Of a stretch of DNA of 49,930 nt, positions 16,806 through 26,346 are shown in pieces. This stretch comes from Defluviitaleaceae bacterium (GTDB taxonomy: Bacteria > Bacillota > Clostridia > Lachnospirales > WQUN01): NCBI GenBank assembly GCA_009781765.1, contig WQVC01000006.1, forward strand, positions 1 through 49,930, written 5' to 3'. Within the stretch, counting starts at the first letter, position 1; each line of letters begins with the position of its first letter. The notes below the pieces were generated by a model that saw only the letters and a list, made by a program, of their open reading frames with translations, did not search any database and was not told where the DNA came from. Position numbers and translations under genes: made by a program.

Positions 16806-17270
16806 ATGGCTTTCTTCAGTACATTAAACATCGCGGCAACAGGTCTTACGGCAAACCGCCTGCGCATGGACACAATCGCTGAAAACATCGCAAACGTAAA
16901 CACAACCCGCACGGCTGACGGCGGGCCTTACCAACGCAAAACGGTTCTCTTTGAAGAAATTCGCGACAACGACCGTTTTTCGCAAGTCTTCGACGGCTTG
17001 TTCGGCACGCGGGCAAGTGTTCCCGCGCCGCAGGGGATGGGCGTTCGCGTAACAAACATTGTTGAGGATGAATCCCTCGGGCCTCTCGTTTACGACCCGA
17101 GTCATCCCGACGCCAACGAAGACGGCTATGTAAGAATGCCGAACATAAACATCGTAATGGAAATGGTAAACATGCTTGCCGCTCAGCGTTCATACGAAGC
17201 AAACATCACGGCAATGACGGCGGCTCGCTCGCTTACGCAACGTACACTCGAAATCGGTCAAGGGAGGTAG
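16806..17270 (+). CDS. flgC: Flagellar basal-body rod protein FlgC (154 aa)
   Basis: Second proximal rod subunit. The start MAFFSTLNIAATGLTANRLR, then ENIANVNTTRTADGGPYQRK, matches FlgC, and the C-terminal MNIVMEMVNMLAAQRSYEAN-type helix (here NINIVMEMVNMLAAQRSYEA) is diagnostic of rod and hook proteins. GGGGAGG lies just upstream of the ATG. Confidence 0.95.
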   Translation: MAFFSTLNIAATGLTANRLRMDTIAENIANVNTTRTADGGPYQRKTVLFEEIRDNDRFSQVFDGLFGTRASVPAPQGMGVRVTNIVEDESLGPLVYDPSHPDANEDGYVRMPNINIVMEMVNMLAAQRSYEANITAMTAARSLTQRTLEIGQGR

Positions 17271-17277
17271 TTAAAAA

Positions 17278-17610
17278 ATGTCACCGATAACCGCGTTAAT
17301 TGATACCGCCCCGGCTATGGCTCCGATACAAGCCTTTCCGCAAAACTTGCAGATGATTCAAATGCCGCAAGGGGCGCAGGACACACCGTTTTCTTCGTTT
17401 TTTAACGCCGCGCTCAATGTTGTCAACGACACGAACAGCATGGTGTCCGAATTTGAGCATCTCCAGTTCGAATTTGCCACAGGTCGCTTAGACGACATTC
17501 TTGCCGTCCAAATGGCGCAAGACCGCGCAAACAACGCAATAAATTTTACATCCCAAATCACGTCAAGAATCATCGAATCCTATCGTGAAATTATGAGAAT
17601 GCAAATTTAA
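17278..17610 (+). CDS. fliE: Flagellar hook-basal body protein FliE (110 aa)
   Basis: FliE joins the MS ring to the rod. The length is normal for the family (~100-110). The conserved C-terminal half is visible: LDDILAVQMAQDRANNAINF then RIIESYREIMRMQI. It is preceded by GGGAGG and sits 8 bp after flgC, in the standard flgB-flgC-fliE order. Confidence 0.92.
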   Translation: MSPITALIDTAPAMAPIQAFPQNLQMIQMPQGAQDTPFSSFFNAALNVVNDTNSMVSEFEHLQFEFATGRLDDILAVQMAQDRANNAINFTSQITSRIIESYREIMRMQI

Positions 17611-17621
17611 TGAGGTGACCC

Positions 17622-19283
17622 ATGCCTGACCAAGTTAAAAGATATACCGACCCGGTAAAAGCGCGTTGGGATTTATTGACGCCGCCCCAGCGATACAAGC
17701 TGCTTGCTGTAATCGCCGTAGTTTTGATTGCAATAGCCGTAACCCTCTTCTTCGCGTTCAGAACGCCGTGGACGGTTTTGGCAACAAGGCAGGACATGAC
17801 AGCCATCGGCCCCATGCGCGCTGCCTTGGACGATGCCGGCATCCGAAATGAAGTAATCGACAACGGACGCGGAATACGAGTAGATTCTCGGCGCATTGAT
17901 GACGCACAAGTGGTGCTTCATATGCAGGGCGCAATTCCCCACGATGAAAACTTTACGTGGGCAAACGCTCTTGATACCGGTCTCGGTACAACCGACGACG
18001 AACGTCGTTTGCGTTACGTTCGTGCGACCGAGGGCGCGATTGAACGCCAACTTTATTCGATTAACGGAATCACCGGTGCGCAGGTTGGCTTGGCAATTCC
18101 GCAACAGCGGCCTTTCGATTTAAATGCACCGCAACCGTCTGCTTCCGTTACATTAACGACTTCGCAAGAATTCAGCCGTCAACAGGGGCGCGATATTGCT
18201 CTTCTTGTTGCGCGCCGCGTGAGTCAGTTGCCAATCGAGAACATAATGATAATAGACCAACACGCCCGCACAATTTGGAACGGTGCGGACGATGTAAATG
18301 ATGACCCTATGGGAACGGCATTTGAACTGCGTGAACGCCATCGCGATGTTGCCATTATGGGCGCGAAGCAGGTTCTTTCCCATGCATTCAACGATGTTTC
18401 CGTAGCATTTATCCCTGTCTTCGATGAGCAAATCACTCGAGAGGAAGTTCGGACTGAGCGCAGAGTACCTGATGGCATGGACGGCGGCGGAATCCCCATT
18501 CGTGATACCGGTGAGCGTTCCGAAATGCGAGGCGGCGGCACAGGTTTCGAGCCTGGCTTAGCGTCGAGTACCGCAACTTTTCCGAACTATGCGATGCCCG
18601 GAAGCGGAGATATGGAAGCAAGTCAGCGCATTTGGGATACACATTTTGCCGTGGATGAAATTGTCACCGCCACCCTTACCGGTCCCGGCGGGATTGATTT
18701 GGACGCCTCGCGCGCATCCGTTTTAGTGGTAAGAGACCGTATGGTTTACCAAGACATATGGATGAATCAAACCCCGGAAGGCGAAGACGCCCGCAATCAG
18801 CTCGACTGGGAGATTTTCAAAAATGAAAACGCAGTTCCTATGATGATGAACGGCGACTATTTCGCGCATTTCCATTCACTTGCCGCAAATGCAATCGGGC
18901 TTCCGATGGAGCGCGTGGATTTCCTTGTAATAGAAAGACTTGTACCCGTTGATACAGCCGTAAGGGCGTGGGGCAACTATATCCCCACAATTTTCATGGT
19001 TGCCGTGTTCCTCTTGTTGCTTGCCATGCTTCTCTACAGCTTGCTCCGCAGACACGGTGCCGATGGTGAAGACGAAGATGCTCTTGAGCCGCAACTTGCG
19101 GTTGAGGATTTGCTTGTTTCCACACAGCTCGAAGAGGCTAAAGAAGAGGCTTCGCAAGAGCTTGAGGAAATCGACTACTTCAAAGAAAATGAAATTAAGA
19201 AGCATATTGAAAAGTTTGTTAATGAGAAACCGGAAGCGGTTGCGGCACTTTTACGCAACTGGATAAATGTCGAGGAGTGGTAA
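17622..19283 (+). CDS. fliF: Flagellar MS-ring protein FliF (553 aa)
   Basis: FliF forms the membrane-embedded MS ring that anchors the rotor and the export gate. Two membrane spans are visible (about residues 24-46 and 450-472), flanking a large periplasmic-side region of ring-building motifs (for example YSINGITGAQVGLAIP and RVSQLPIENIMIIDQ). The cytoplasmic C-terminal tail ends AVAALLRNWINVEEW, the FliG-binding segment. Length is normal. It is 3 bp before fliG. Confidence 0.96.
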   Translation: MPDQVKRYTDPVKARWDLLTPPQRYKLLAVIAVVLIAIAVTLFFAFRTPWTVLATRQDMTAIGPMRAALDDAGIRNEVIDNGRGIRVDSRRIDDAQVVLHMQGAIPHDENFTWANALDTGLGTTDDERRLRYVRATEGAIERQLYSINGITGAQVGLAIPQQRPFDLNAPQPSASVTLTTSQEFSRQQGRDIALLVARRVSQLPIENIMIIDQHARTIWNGADDVNDDPMGTAFELRERHRDVAIMGAKQVLSHAFNDVSVAFIPVFDEQITREEVRTERRVPDGMDGGGIPIRDTGERSEMRGGGTGFEPGLASSTATFPNYAMPGSGDMEASQRIWDTHFAVDEIVTATLTGPGGIDLDASRASVLVVRDRMVYQDIWMNQTPEGEDARNQLDWEIFKNENAVPMMMNGDYFAHFHSLAANAIGLPMERVDFLVIERLVPVDTAVRAWGNYIPTIFMVAVFLLLLAMLLYSLLRRHGADGEDEDALEPQLAVEDLLVSTQLEEAKEEASQELEEIDYFKENEIKKHIEKFVNEKPEAVAALLRNWINVEEW

Positions 19284-19286
19284 ACA

Positions 19287-20312
19287 ATGCCCGTTACCGC
19301 CGCATCTAATATTGCTGACCTTACCGGCCGCGAGAAAGCCGCAATATTGCTGATTACGCTCGGGCCGGAAAAATCCGCGCAGATATTCAAGCATTTGAAA
19401 GAGTCGGAAATTGAATCTCTTACGTTGGAAATTGCCAACACGCAAACCGTTCTGCCGGAAGTTAAGGACGAGGTGTTGGAGGAGTTTTATCAAATATGTA
19501 TCGCCCAGCAATATATCACAGAGGGCGGCATTGCTTACGCAAAGAGTATTTTGGAAAAAGCCTTGGGCGAAAACAAGGCATTCGAGATATTGTCGAAGCT
19601 CACTGTTTCGTTGCAGGTGCGACCTTTCGACTTCATTCGAAAAACCGACGCCGCGCAAATTACAAACTTCCTTCAAAACGAGCATCCGCAAACAATCGCG
19701 CTTATTTTGTCGTACTTGCGACCTAAGCAGGCGGCTGAAGTTATCGGAGGGCTTGTTCCCGACAAACAAGCCGAAGTTGCTCGTCGCATAGCTATTATGG
19801 AAGGCACATCGCCGGAGGTTATCAAGGAAGTTGAAAAGGTCTTCGAGAAAAAATTGAGCGCGCTTATGACGGAAGACTACACACAAGCCGGCGGCGTAGA
19901 TGCAATTGTCGAAATTTTGAACGCTGTAGACCGCTCAACAGAGAAACATATCATCGAAACTCTCGAAGTCGAGGACATCGAACTTGCTGAAGAAATCCGT
20001 CGCAAGATGTTCGTATTCGAAGATATACTCATGCTTTCGAATCGCGACGTACAGCAGGTTTTGAAAGAAGTGGACCAGAAAGAGCTTGGTATCGCGCTCA
20101 AAGGTTGCTCGGAAGAACTCAAGGGTCATATTTTTGCGAACCTTTCGAAGCGTCTTGCTGCAATGATACAAGAAGATATGGACTATATGGGGCCGATTCG
20201 TCGTTCCGATATGGAAGAATCACAACAAAAAATTGTAAACATTGTGCGCAGATTACAAGAATCCGGCGAAATTATAGTAGCCCGCGGTGGTCAAGATGAT
20301 GTTGTCCTCTAG
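19287..20312 (+). CDS. fliG: Flagellar motor switch protein FliG (341 aa)
   Basis: The C-ring rotor protein that takes torque from MotA. Full length with three domains: the N-terminal FliF-binding domain (LTGREKAAILLITLGPEKSA), the middle domain with EHPQTIALILSYL (the EHPQT motif), and the C-terminal torque helix region (VFEDILMLSNRDVQQVLKEV) bearing charged residues. It overlaps fliH by 17 bases. Confidence 0.97.
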   Translation: MPVTAASNIADLTGREKAAILLITLGPEKSAQIFKHLKESEIESLTLEIANTQTVLPEVKDEVLEEFYQICIAQQYITEGGIAYAKSILEKALGENKAFEILSKLTVSLQVRPFDFIRKTDAAQITNFLQNEHPQTIALILSYLRPKQAAEVIGGLVPDKQAEVARRIAIMEGTSPEVIKEVEKVFEKKLSALMTEDYTQAGGVDAIVEILNAVDRSTEKHIIETLEVEDIELAEEIRRKMFVFEDILMLSNRDVQQVLKEVDQKELGIALKGCSEELKGHIFANLSKRLAAMIQEDMDYMGPIRRSDMEESQQKIVNIVRRLQESGEIIVARGGQDDVVL

Positions 20313-21063
20313 GCGAATTTTAAAGCACAATACAGTAACACTCGACCCTGATAACAAGGTCGTAATCGCCATCGGCGAAAATGGTGACACCGATAGTGAT
20401 GAAGAGTCCGTTGCGCCGCAAAAAATTGAGGAAAGTGCGCAGAGTAAAGCCGCAAAAATTCTTCGCCGGGCCGAGCGTCAAGCCGAGGAGATTTTATCGG
20501 ATGCAAGCAGAGCTGCAACCGAAGAGCGGGAAACAATCGTGCAAAGTGCTAAGTCCGAAGCAGAAAAAATCGTTTCGGAGGCGCGTGAAGTCGGCTATAA
20601 CGAAGGACTTGAACAGGCGTCCGCCGAAGCGAATACAATTCGCGCCGACGCAAAAAAAGTTATGGACGATTCAATTTTCGAGTACAAGCAAAAGCAAAAG
20701 GATTTGGAACCGGAAATTGTAACCATGATAATAGGCATTGTCGAGAAACTTTTAGGCAATGTCCGTGACTTGAACCCGGATATTGTACTTAATGTAATAC
20801 GACAGGGATTTGATGCGGCGGCGATGTCCGGCGAAGTAACGGTTTACGTTTCCGCCGACGATTACGACCTTGTCGAAGCAAAAAAGGAAGAACTTATGGC
20901 TCATACGGACGGTTCGGTTAAGCTGACAGTCACGAAAGATTTGAGCCTTTCGCCGATGGACTGCGTAATCGAAACACCTTACGGGAACATTGATTGCAGC
21001 TTGGGTCAACAGTTTGATTCGCTTCGGGCAAATCTTACTTATATTCTGAACACACAGGGGTAG
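20296..21063 (+). CDS. fliH: Flagellar assembly protein FliH (255 aa)
   Basis: Regulator and stator of the export ATPase FliI. The N-terminal half is a charged coiled coil (AAKILRRAERQAEEILSDAS), and the C-terminal half is the FliH/HrpE domain ending in DCVIETPYGNIDCSLGQQF. The start is inside fliG. ATG 20296 has GGTGG about 6 bases upstream; GTG 20287 and ATG 20299 are alternatives. Translational coupling to fliG is likely. Confidence 0.9.
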   Translation: MMLSSRRILKHNTVTLDPDNKVVIAIGENGDTDSDEESVAPQKIEESAQSKAAKILRRAERQAEEILSDASRAATEERETIVQSAKSEAEKIVSEAREVGYNEGLEQASAEANTIRADAKKVMDDSIFEYKQKQKDLEPEIVTMIIGIVEKLLGNVRDLNPDIVLNVIRQGFDAAAMSGEVTVYVSADDYDLVEAKKEELMAHTDGSVKLTVTKDLSLSPMDCVIETPYGNIDCSLGQQFDSLRANLTYILNTQG

Positions 21064-21065
21064 CT

Positions 21066-22367
21066 GTGAGTATCTTAGCCAAATACAAATCGGTGCTTGA
21101 CAAGAACTATATTCGCAAGTTGGGAAAAGTTTCACAGGTTGTGGGCTTAACGATTGAGTCCGTCGGTCCCGATGTGAACATAGGTCAAACATGCTTAATC
21201 AAAGCGGGTAAGTACGGCGATGCCGTTCTTTCGGAAGTCGTCGGTTTTAAAAATAACAATATTTTGCTGATGCCGCTCGGAAATATGCAGGGCGTCGGTC
21301 CCGGAAACTTGGTTGAGGCGCAAGAGAATCCGATAACCGTTGATGTTTCCGATTCGCTTTTGGGGCGCGTGTTGGATGGTTTGGGTCGCCCGATGGACGG
21401 CAAGCCGCCGATTGACGACGGCGTATCGTTTAATGTAACGAACCCCGCGCCGAACCCGCTCACCCGCGACAGAATTGATACGCCGCTTATGCTCGGAGTT
21501 AAGGCGATTGACGGACTTTTGACAATCGGCAAAGGGCAGCGCGTCGGCATATTTTCAGGCAGCGGTGTGGGAAAAAGTACACTTATGGGCATGATTGCTC
21601 GTAACACTAAGGCCGACATTAACGTAATCGCGCTTGTAGGTGAACGCGGTCGCGAAGTCCGTGAGTTTATCGAAAAAGACTTGGGCGAGGAAGGGCTTAA
21701 ACGTTCGGTTCTCGTTATTGCCACGTCGGATATGCCGGCACTTGTGCGCTTGAAAGCGGCGGAGGTTGCAACAAGTATCGCGGAATATTTCCGCGAACAA
21801 GGCAGAGATGTCATGCTTCTTATGGACTCGCTGACACGCTACGCAATGGCGCAACGGGAGGTTGGGCTTGCAATAGGAGAGCCGCCTGTATCGCGGGGTT
21901 ATACTCCTTCGGTTTTCGCCACAATTCCGAAACTTCTCGAACGCGCCGGAAATTCCGACAAAGGCTCGATTACCGGGCTTTATACGGTTCTTGTTGACGG
22001 CGACGATTTAACCGAACCCGTAACCGACACGGCTCGCAGTGTTTTGGATGGTCACATAGTTCTTTCGCGTAAAATTGCAAACCGAAATCACTTTCCGGCA
22101 ATTGATGTTTTGGCAAGCGTTTCGCGTTGCATGAGCGACATTGTTAATAAAGAGCATAAAACTGCGGCAAATCTTTTCAAAAAATCAATGGCGGTTTACG
22201 CAAACTCCGAGGATTTGATAAATATCGGCGCGTATGTAAAGGGTTCGAGCGAAGAAATCGACGACGCAATTTCAAAACACGGCGCGGTAAATGATTTTCT
22301 CACGCAAGATGTCGGCGAAAAGTTTGAAATCGAAGATTCAATAAACATGCTCAAAGGGATGGTTTAG
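21066..22367 (+). CDS. fliI: Flagellum-specific export ATPase FliI (433 aa)
   Basis: Cytoplasmic ATPase of the flagellar type III export system. The Walker A GSGVGKST is at residues 165-172; LLMDSLTRYAMAQREVGLA is the Walker B and catalytic region typical of FliI. Length is normal. It starts with GTG 2 bases after the fliH stop, with GGGG overlapping the fliH end as ribosome site. Confidence 0.97.
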   Translation: MSILAKYKSVLDKNYIRKLGKVSQVVGLTIESVGPDVNIGQTCLIKAGKYGDAVLSEVVGFKNNNILLMPLGNMQGVGPGNLVEAQENPITVDVSDSLLGRVLDGLGRPMDGKPPIDDGVSFNVTNPAPNPLTRDRIDTPLMLGVKAIDGLLTIGKGQRVGIFSGSGVGKSTLMGMIARNTKADINVIALVGERGREVREFIEKDLGEEGLKRSVLVIATSDMPALVRLKAAEVATSIAEYFREQGRDVMLLMDSLTRYAMAQREVGLAIGEPPVSRGYTPSVFATIPKLLERAGNSDKGSITGLYTVLVDGDDLTEPVTDTARSVLDGHIVLSRKIANRNHFPAIDVLASVSRCMSDIVNKEHKTAANLFKKSMAVYANSEDLINIGAYVKGSSEEIDDAISKHGAVNDFLTQDVGEKFEIEDSINMLKGMV

Positions 22368-22394
22368 GCATACCCCGGCGGACGGTGAAAAATA

Positions 22395-22853
22395 ATGGCT
22401 CGATTTCAGTTTCGATTGGAAAAATATTTGAGCGTTAAAGAGCAAATCGAAGACCAAAAAGAACTTGAATATGCAAACGCGCTTCGCATACTTGAAGAAG
22501 AAAAGCAAAAGTTGGCGGAGTTTGTAAAAAGGAAGGAAGAGTCGGTTGAACGACTGCGCGTATCGGTTGCAAAGTCGATTGAGCCGTTTGAAATTCGGCG
22601 ATTTAATAACAATATAGAACGCCTTAAGCATCAAATAACCGTTCAAAAAGAGCGCGTTATTGCCGCAGAAGAATTTGCGGAACAAAAAAGGTCTGAACTT
22701 GTTCAGGCGATGAAAGAACGCAAGGCTCTGGAAATTGTTAAAGAAAACGCACGTGAGGAATTTTTAATTGAGCAAGACCGCACGGAACGAAAACAGGTTG
22801 ACGAATTAACCAGCTTCAAACACGCCGTTGGCGAAGGGCGAAGCGAATTTTAA
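22395..22853 (+). CDS. fliJ: Flagellar export chaperone FliJ (152 aa)
   Basis: A small, highly charged protein predicted to be an all-helical antiparallel coiled coil (YANALRILEEEKQKLAEFVKR), as expected for FliJ, which links the FliI hexamer to FlhA and recycles chaperones. The start MARFQFRLEKYLSVKEQ is typical of Firmicutes FliJ (F.F.LE..L). Position after fliI supports the call. Confidence 0.9.
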   Translation: MARFQFRLEKYLSVKEQIEDQKELEYANALRILEEEKQKLAEFVKRKEESVERLRVSVAKSIEPFEIRRFNNNIERLKHQITVQKERVIAAEEFAEQKRSELVQAMKERKALEIVKENAREEFLIEQDRTERKQVDELTSFKHAVGEGRSEF

Positions 22854-22867
22854 CAAGAGGTGAACAT

Positions 22868-23743
22868 ATGCCCCCCGAAACCATGGAAAGTTACGGAACT
22901 CCCGCAAAAAAGAAGGGCAAAGGATGTTTTATCGTTCTTGTTATTTTTTTGCTGCTTTTTCTTGTGGGAATTTTATTGATTGTGCTTGACGTCGGCGGAA
23001 TCCGCACGAACGTTATCGGACGTTGGTTGCGAAGCGCGCCGCTTGTCGGTACATTTTTTGAGCGCGATGAGTACGCGGACTCCGTTCAGGACATGACCGA
23101 AGATGAAATGCGTATCGCAATTGCTGTTTATCGCAATCAGGTTGCCGCGCTTGAATTTGAGCGCGCCGAACGCGAAGCACAGCTTAACGCTGCAAACGCA
23201 CGGATTGCGCACCTTTCGCGCTTTGAGGCGCGTTGGCAGGAGTATCGTTCGGCGAGTGCGGCGTTCACACAAATGCTTGCGCATAACGAACCGATTGAAT
23301 TTGTAGAATTTTTCGAACATATTGTTGACCACGATTTAGTTCCGCAGGATATTTTGGCGATGGCGTTTGCCGAGGCGTATGCCATTAACGCATCCGATGT
23401 CGAGCTTATGATGCTTGTGCGTACGTACAACGCAATGGAAGCAACACGCGCAGCGGAAGACCTCGGGCGTCTTCTTACGGTAAACACGACCCTTGCCGTT
23501 CGGCTTTTACGGGCGATGAGCGGTTCGCGACGCGCGGAAATTTTTGACGAAATGAGCTACACGACGTCGTCAATGTTTACGATGCTTCTTGCGACAGAGC
23601 CGCCTACATTTACACCGCTTGTTCCGCCGCCGTATTTGCCCGAAGTTATCGCGCCGACCGTTCTGCCGCCCGCTGTTGTGCCGGTGGAAGAGCTTGACGA
23701 CGAGGAAGAAATCGAGGCAATCGAAGAAGAAATTGAGGATTGA
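22868..23743 (+). CDS. YlxF/MotE-like membrane protein (291 aa)
   Basis: It occupies the fliJ-fliK position of Bacillus ylxF. One membrane span (about residues 19-42, GCFIVLVIFLLLFLVGILLI) is followed by a coiled coil (about 80-115) and a helical domain resembling the MgtE N-terminal/MotE fold (about 130-235, FEHIVDHDLVPQDILAMAF). The C-terminus is Pro-rich then acidic (EELDDEEEIEAIEEEIED). The family is linked to flagellar stator or assembly function and its exact role is not settled. The acidic tail is an unusual detail. Confidence 0.75.
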   Translation: MPPETMESYGTPAKKKGKGCFIVLVIFLLLFLVGILLIVLDVGGIRTNVIGRWLRSAPLVGTFFERDEYADSVQDMTEDEMRIAIAVYRNQVAALEFERAEREAQLNAANARIAHLSRFEARWQEYRSASAAFTQMLAHNEPIEFVEFFEHIVDHDLVPQDILAMAFAEAYAINASDVELMMLVRTYNAMEATRAAEDLGRLLTVNTTLAVRLLRAMSGSRRAEIFDEMSYTTSSMFTMLLATEPPTFTPLVPPPYLPEVIAPTVLPPAVVPVEELDDEEEIEAIEEEIED

Positions 23744-23769
23744 TATGAACGCTGATGCGTTTATATATA

Positions 23770-23832
23770 AGACCTGTACTGTATGTTTTGCCGCGAACCT
23801 CGAAACGGAAATTACAGTTTCAGGACAGGTCT
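23770..23832 (+). promoter_or_regulatory. Intra-operon hairpin upstream of fliK
   Basis: AGACCTGT (23770-23777) pairs with ACAGGTCT (23825-23832), and the inner ACTGTA pairs with TACAGT (23813-23818), leaving a loop of about 30 bases. It lies 35 bp before the fliK ATG. Its right arm recurs on the opposite strand at 48181-48203 (22 of 23 bases), so it is part of a repeat family rather than a fliK-specific signal. Confidence 0.55.
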
Positions 23833-23866
23833 GAAGTAAAAGAATTTTGCAGAAAGGAGGAAACCC

Positions 23867-25195
23867 ATGAAAATTATTGACCAAGTGAACATCGGGTTTC
23901 GCAATGCAAATGCACCGGTAAAACCCGCACAATCGGAGAACAACGGATTCAATGTGTTTCTTGCAGATGCGGGACGGCGACATGCGGAACGCACGGAAAG
24001 TCGTTCGGACTCGCGCCCCGACCACCGTACTGACGGTCGCGAAAGAAATCGCAGCGAATCTCGCGGTTTTGAAGCGCAGGCTCAAAATGAATCAACACGC
24101 CCGGTATGCGCACCGCAAGCTGACGAAGTGTCGGTCGAGTACGCTCCGGTCGCGGTTGTCGAGCCGTATTACGAAGCTGAGGTCATCGTTGAAATTGACG
24201 AGACGGCTGTAATCGAAAAAGTAGCTGAAATTATGCAGTTGCCGGTGGAAGTTGTTGCTGAATTGCTTGGGGAGCTTGACATTTCGGCGAAAGATTTAAC
24301 CGACCCGAAAGCCGTTGTAAAAATGCTTCAGCACGCACTTGACGCGGAAAATCCTGCGGAGCTTCTCACAAATCCGGAGTTTCCGGAGTATTACAAAGCA
24401 GTAAATGAAGCTGTGGCGGAAATGCAAGCCAAAGCCGCACCCGCGAAGCCGATTGTTACAAACGAAAACACCGTCACCGTGAATGCGGAAGGGCTTGAAA
24501 ACCTCGAAGCGGTGATTAAGGACGGCGAAGTGGTAATTTCGGAAAAATCCGGCGAAAACACTTCGAACTCCGACGGACGGCAAGCACAAACGTCGGAAAA
24601 AGCAGCACCGGCTGAATCGCAACCGACTGCATCCGCTGACGCTCACGTTGTGAACACGGCAGCACCGGAAGAAGTCGCAGCTCCGGAAGCACAGGTGGTA
24701 ACGCCCGGCGTCGCGATTGAATCCGCAACGACTGCTGTGCCGACGGAAACAACTGCAACTGTCGCATCTTCGGCAACGCCGCAATCATCAGCTACGGCAA
24801 CCGATGTTATCGAGCAAATTATGACTCAGGTCAAACTTACATCCTCGGGGGGACAATTTAATGAAATTCGCATGACCCTGCGACCGGAAAGTTTGGGCGA
24901 CATCGTGCTTAGGGTTATTACGCAAAACGGCATCGTAACGGCGCAGTTTGAGGCGGAAAGTCAGCGTGTGAAAGAGCTTCTTGAGTCCGACTTCAATCAA
25001 CTTCGTGACGCGCTTCAAGAGCAAGGCATCGCGTTTTCGGAGCTTTCGGTATCGGTGCGTCAGGATGGCGGCGAGCAGTTGAGCCAATTTGAACGCGCAC
25101 GTCAAGCCGCCCGTCATCGTGCGGAAAGCGTTGAAGACGTGTCCGAGCCGGAAGAAATTTCGTATCACAACGGCGTAATCGACGTAACAGCCTAG
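23867..25195 (+). CDS. fliK: Flagellar hook-length control protein FliK (442 aa)
   Basis: FliK measures the hook and switches export specificity through FlhB. The C-terminal Flg_hook domain is clear (about residues 325-410): EIRMTLRPESLGDIVLRVI, then LLESDFNQLRDALQEQGI with the family LRP..LG.V motif. The N-terminal ~300 residues are Ala/Glu/Thr-rich low complexity, as usual for the ruler region. A strong AAAGGAGG precedes the ATG. Confidence 0.92.
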   Translation: MKIIDQVNIGFRNANAPVKPAQSENNGFNVFLADAGRRHAERTESRSDSRPDHRTDGRERNRSESRGFEAQAQNESTRPVCAPQADEVSVEYAPVAVVEPYYEAEVIVEIDETAVIEKVAEIMQLPVEVVAELLGELDISAKDLTDPKAVVKMLQHALDAENPAELLTNPEFPEYYKAVNEAVAEMQAKAAPAKPIVTNENTVTVNAEGLENLEAVIKDGEVVISEKSGENTSNSDGRQAQTSEKAAPAESQPTASADAHVVNTAAPEEVAAPEAQVVTPGVAIESATTAVPTETTATVASSATPQSSATATDVIEQIMTQVKLTSSGGQFNEIRMTLRPESLGDIVLRVITQNGIVTAQFEAESQRVKELLESDFNQLRDALQEQGIAFSELSVSVRQDGGEQLSQFERARQAARHRAESVEDVSEPEEISYHNGVIDVTA

Positions 25196-25264
25196 CGACG
25201 CGCCAAGCGAACGCCGGGGACAAATGCCGGCGGCGGCACGTTCTCTCGAAGCCGGTACGGTTTC
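25196..25264 (+). repeat. Structured motif copy 2 (fliK-flgD spacer)
   Basis: Begins directly after the fliK stop with GCGACGCGCCAAGCGAACG, then CCGGGGACAAATGCCGGCGG, CGGCACGTTCTCTCGAAGCC and GGTACGGTTTC. GGGGAC can pair with GTTCTC (with wobbles) and TGCCG with CGGCA. It lies about 40 bp before the flgD ATG. Confidence 0.65.
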
Positions 25265-25305
25265 GAAAAATATTTCAAAAAATATTTTCAGAAAGGAGCA
25301 AAATA

Positions 25306-26346
25306 ATGTCTGATTCACATTGGGGCAATATCGGACACGTTCCGCAACAGCAAATGAACTGGGTTGCACCCCGCGAGCCCAGCCAAGACCTCGACCGTCA
25401 AGCGTTTTTGAACCTGCTCATTACGCAGTTGCGCTATCAAGACCCGTTAAATCCGATGGACGACCGGGATTTTATCGCGCAAATGGCGCAGTTCTCCGCG
25501 CTTGAACAAATGATGAACCTTAACGCAACCTTTGAGCGCACGCAGGCTTTCGGCATGATTGGAAAACTTGTTGACGCAACATTCACCTGCCCGACAACAA
25601 GCGAAAGAATTGAAATCGAAGCAGGGCTTGTAACGTCGGTTGTGCGTAAGGGTCAACGGGTTTATCTCGGTGTTGCGGGTGAAGGCGGTCGTCAGGTTGA
25701 CGTTCCCTTCGATGCTGTAACCGAAGTTTCCGAGGACTTCTTCCTCTCGCTTCAATTGAGCGAAATTCACAACCATGTTCAGGGGCAACGCGCCAACGAG
25801 TTAATCGGCAGGTATGTTATGGGCTTTGCCAGATTCGGCGAAGACCGCGAGTTTGTCGAAGGTCGTGTGGATTCTGTTTCTATGCAGGACGGCATGGCGG
25901 TTCTTGTTGTGGGCAACAGGCAGCTTTTCTTCCCCCACGACGTATTCTCTGCGGCAGATGCTTCCGTTGGTATGCGCTTAATCGGCTCTTCCGATTTCCA
26001 AAACGTGGCGGGTGATTGGCTTACGGTTTCCGGCGTTGATATTGTGACGCGCGGCGATGCACATCATGTGTACCTGCAATTTGAAAACGGAAGTCGCAAT
26101 CGCGTTCAACTTATTAACCATGTTACCGACGCGCTTACTTATATCGGTCACAGAATTACATTCGGCAACGCAGATAACGGCGTGGTTCAGTCCATCACAT
26201 TAAGAAGCGGCACCACCGGCAGCGGCGGCATTCCCTTCCTTAATGTACTTAACGACGGCGCAACCGACCCTGTAGAAATTGACTTCCTCGCGTATCTTGC
26301 GCATCGCCACGGCGTTGAAAACGATTCGGACGGTGGTACTGCATGA
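25306..26346 (+). CDS. flgD: Flagellar hook assembly (cap) protein FlgD (346 aa, long form)
   Basis: FlgD forms the cap that directs hook polymerisation. The conserved N-terminal region is clear: DRQAFLNLLITQLRYQDPLN then DRDFIAQMAQFSALEQMMNL. Many Firmicutes FlgD proteins are 140-230 residues, so this one carries roughly 120-200 extra residues, probably beta-rich (several Gly-Arg-Val-type strands, GRVDSVSMQDGMAVLVVGNR). AGAAAGGAG precedes the ATG. It overlaps the next gene at ATGA. Confidence 0.9.
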   Translation: MSDSHWGNIGHVPQQQMNWVAPREPSQDLDRQAFLNLLITQLRYQDPLNPMDDRDFIAQMAQFSALEQMMNLNATFERTQAFGMIGKLVDATFTCPTTSERIEIEAGLVTSVVRKGQRVYLGVAGEGGRQVDVPFDAVTEVSEDFFLSLQLSEIHNHVQGQRANELIGRYVMGFARFGEDREFVEGRVDSVSMQDGMAVLVVGNRQLFFPHDVFSAADASVGMRLIGSSDFQNVAGDWLTVSGVDIVTRGDAHHVYLQFENGSRNRVQLINHVTDALTYIGHRITFGNADNGVVQSITLRSGTTGSGGIPFLNVLNDGATDPVEIDFLAYLAHRHGVENDSDGGTA

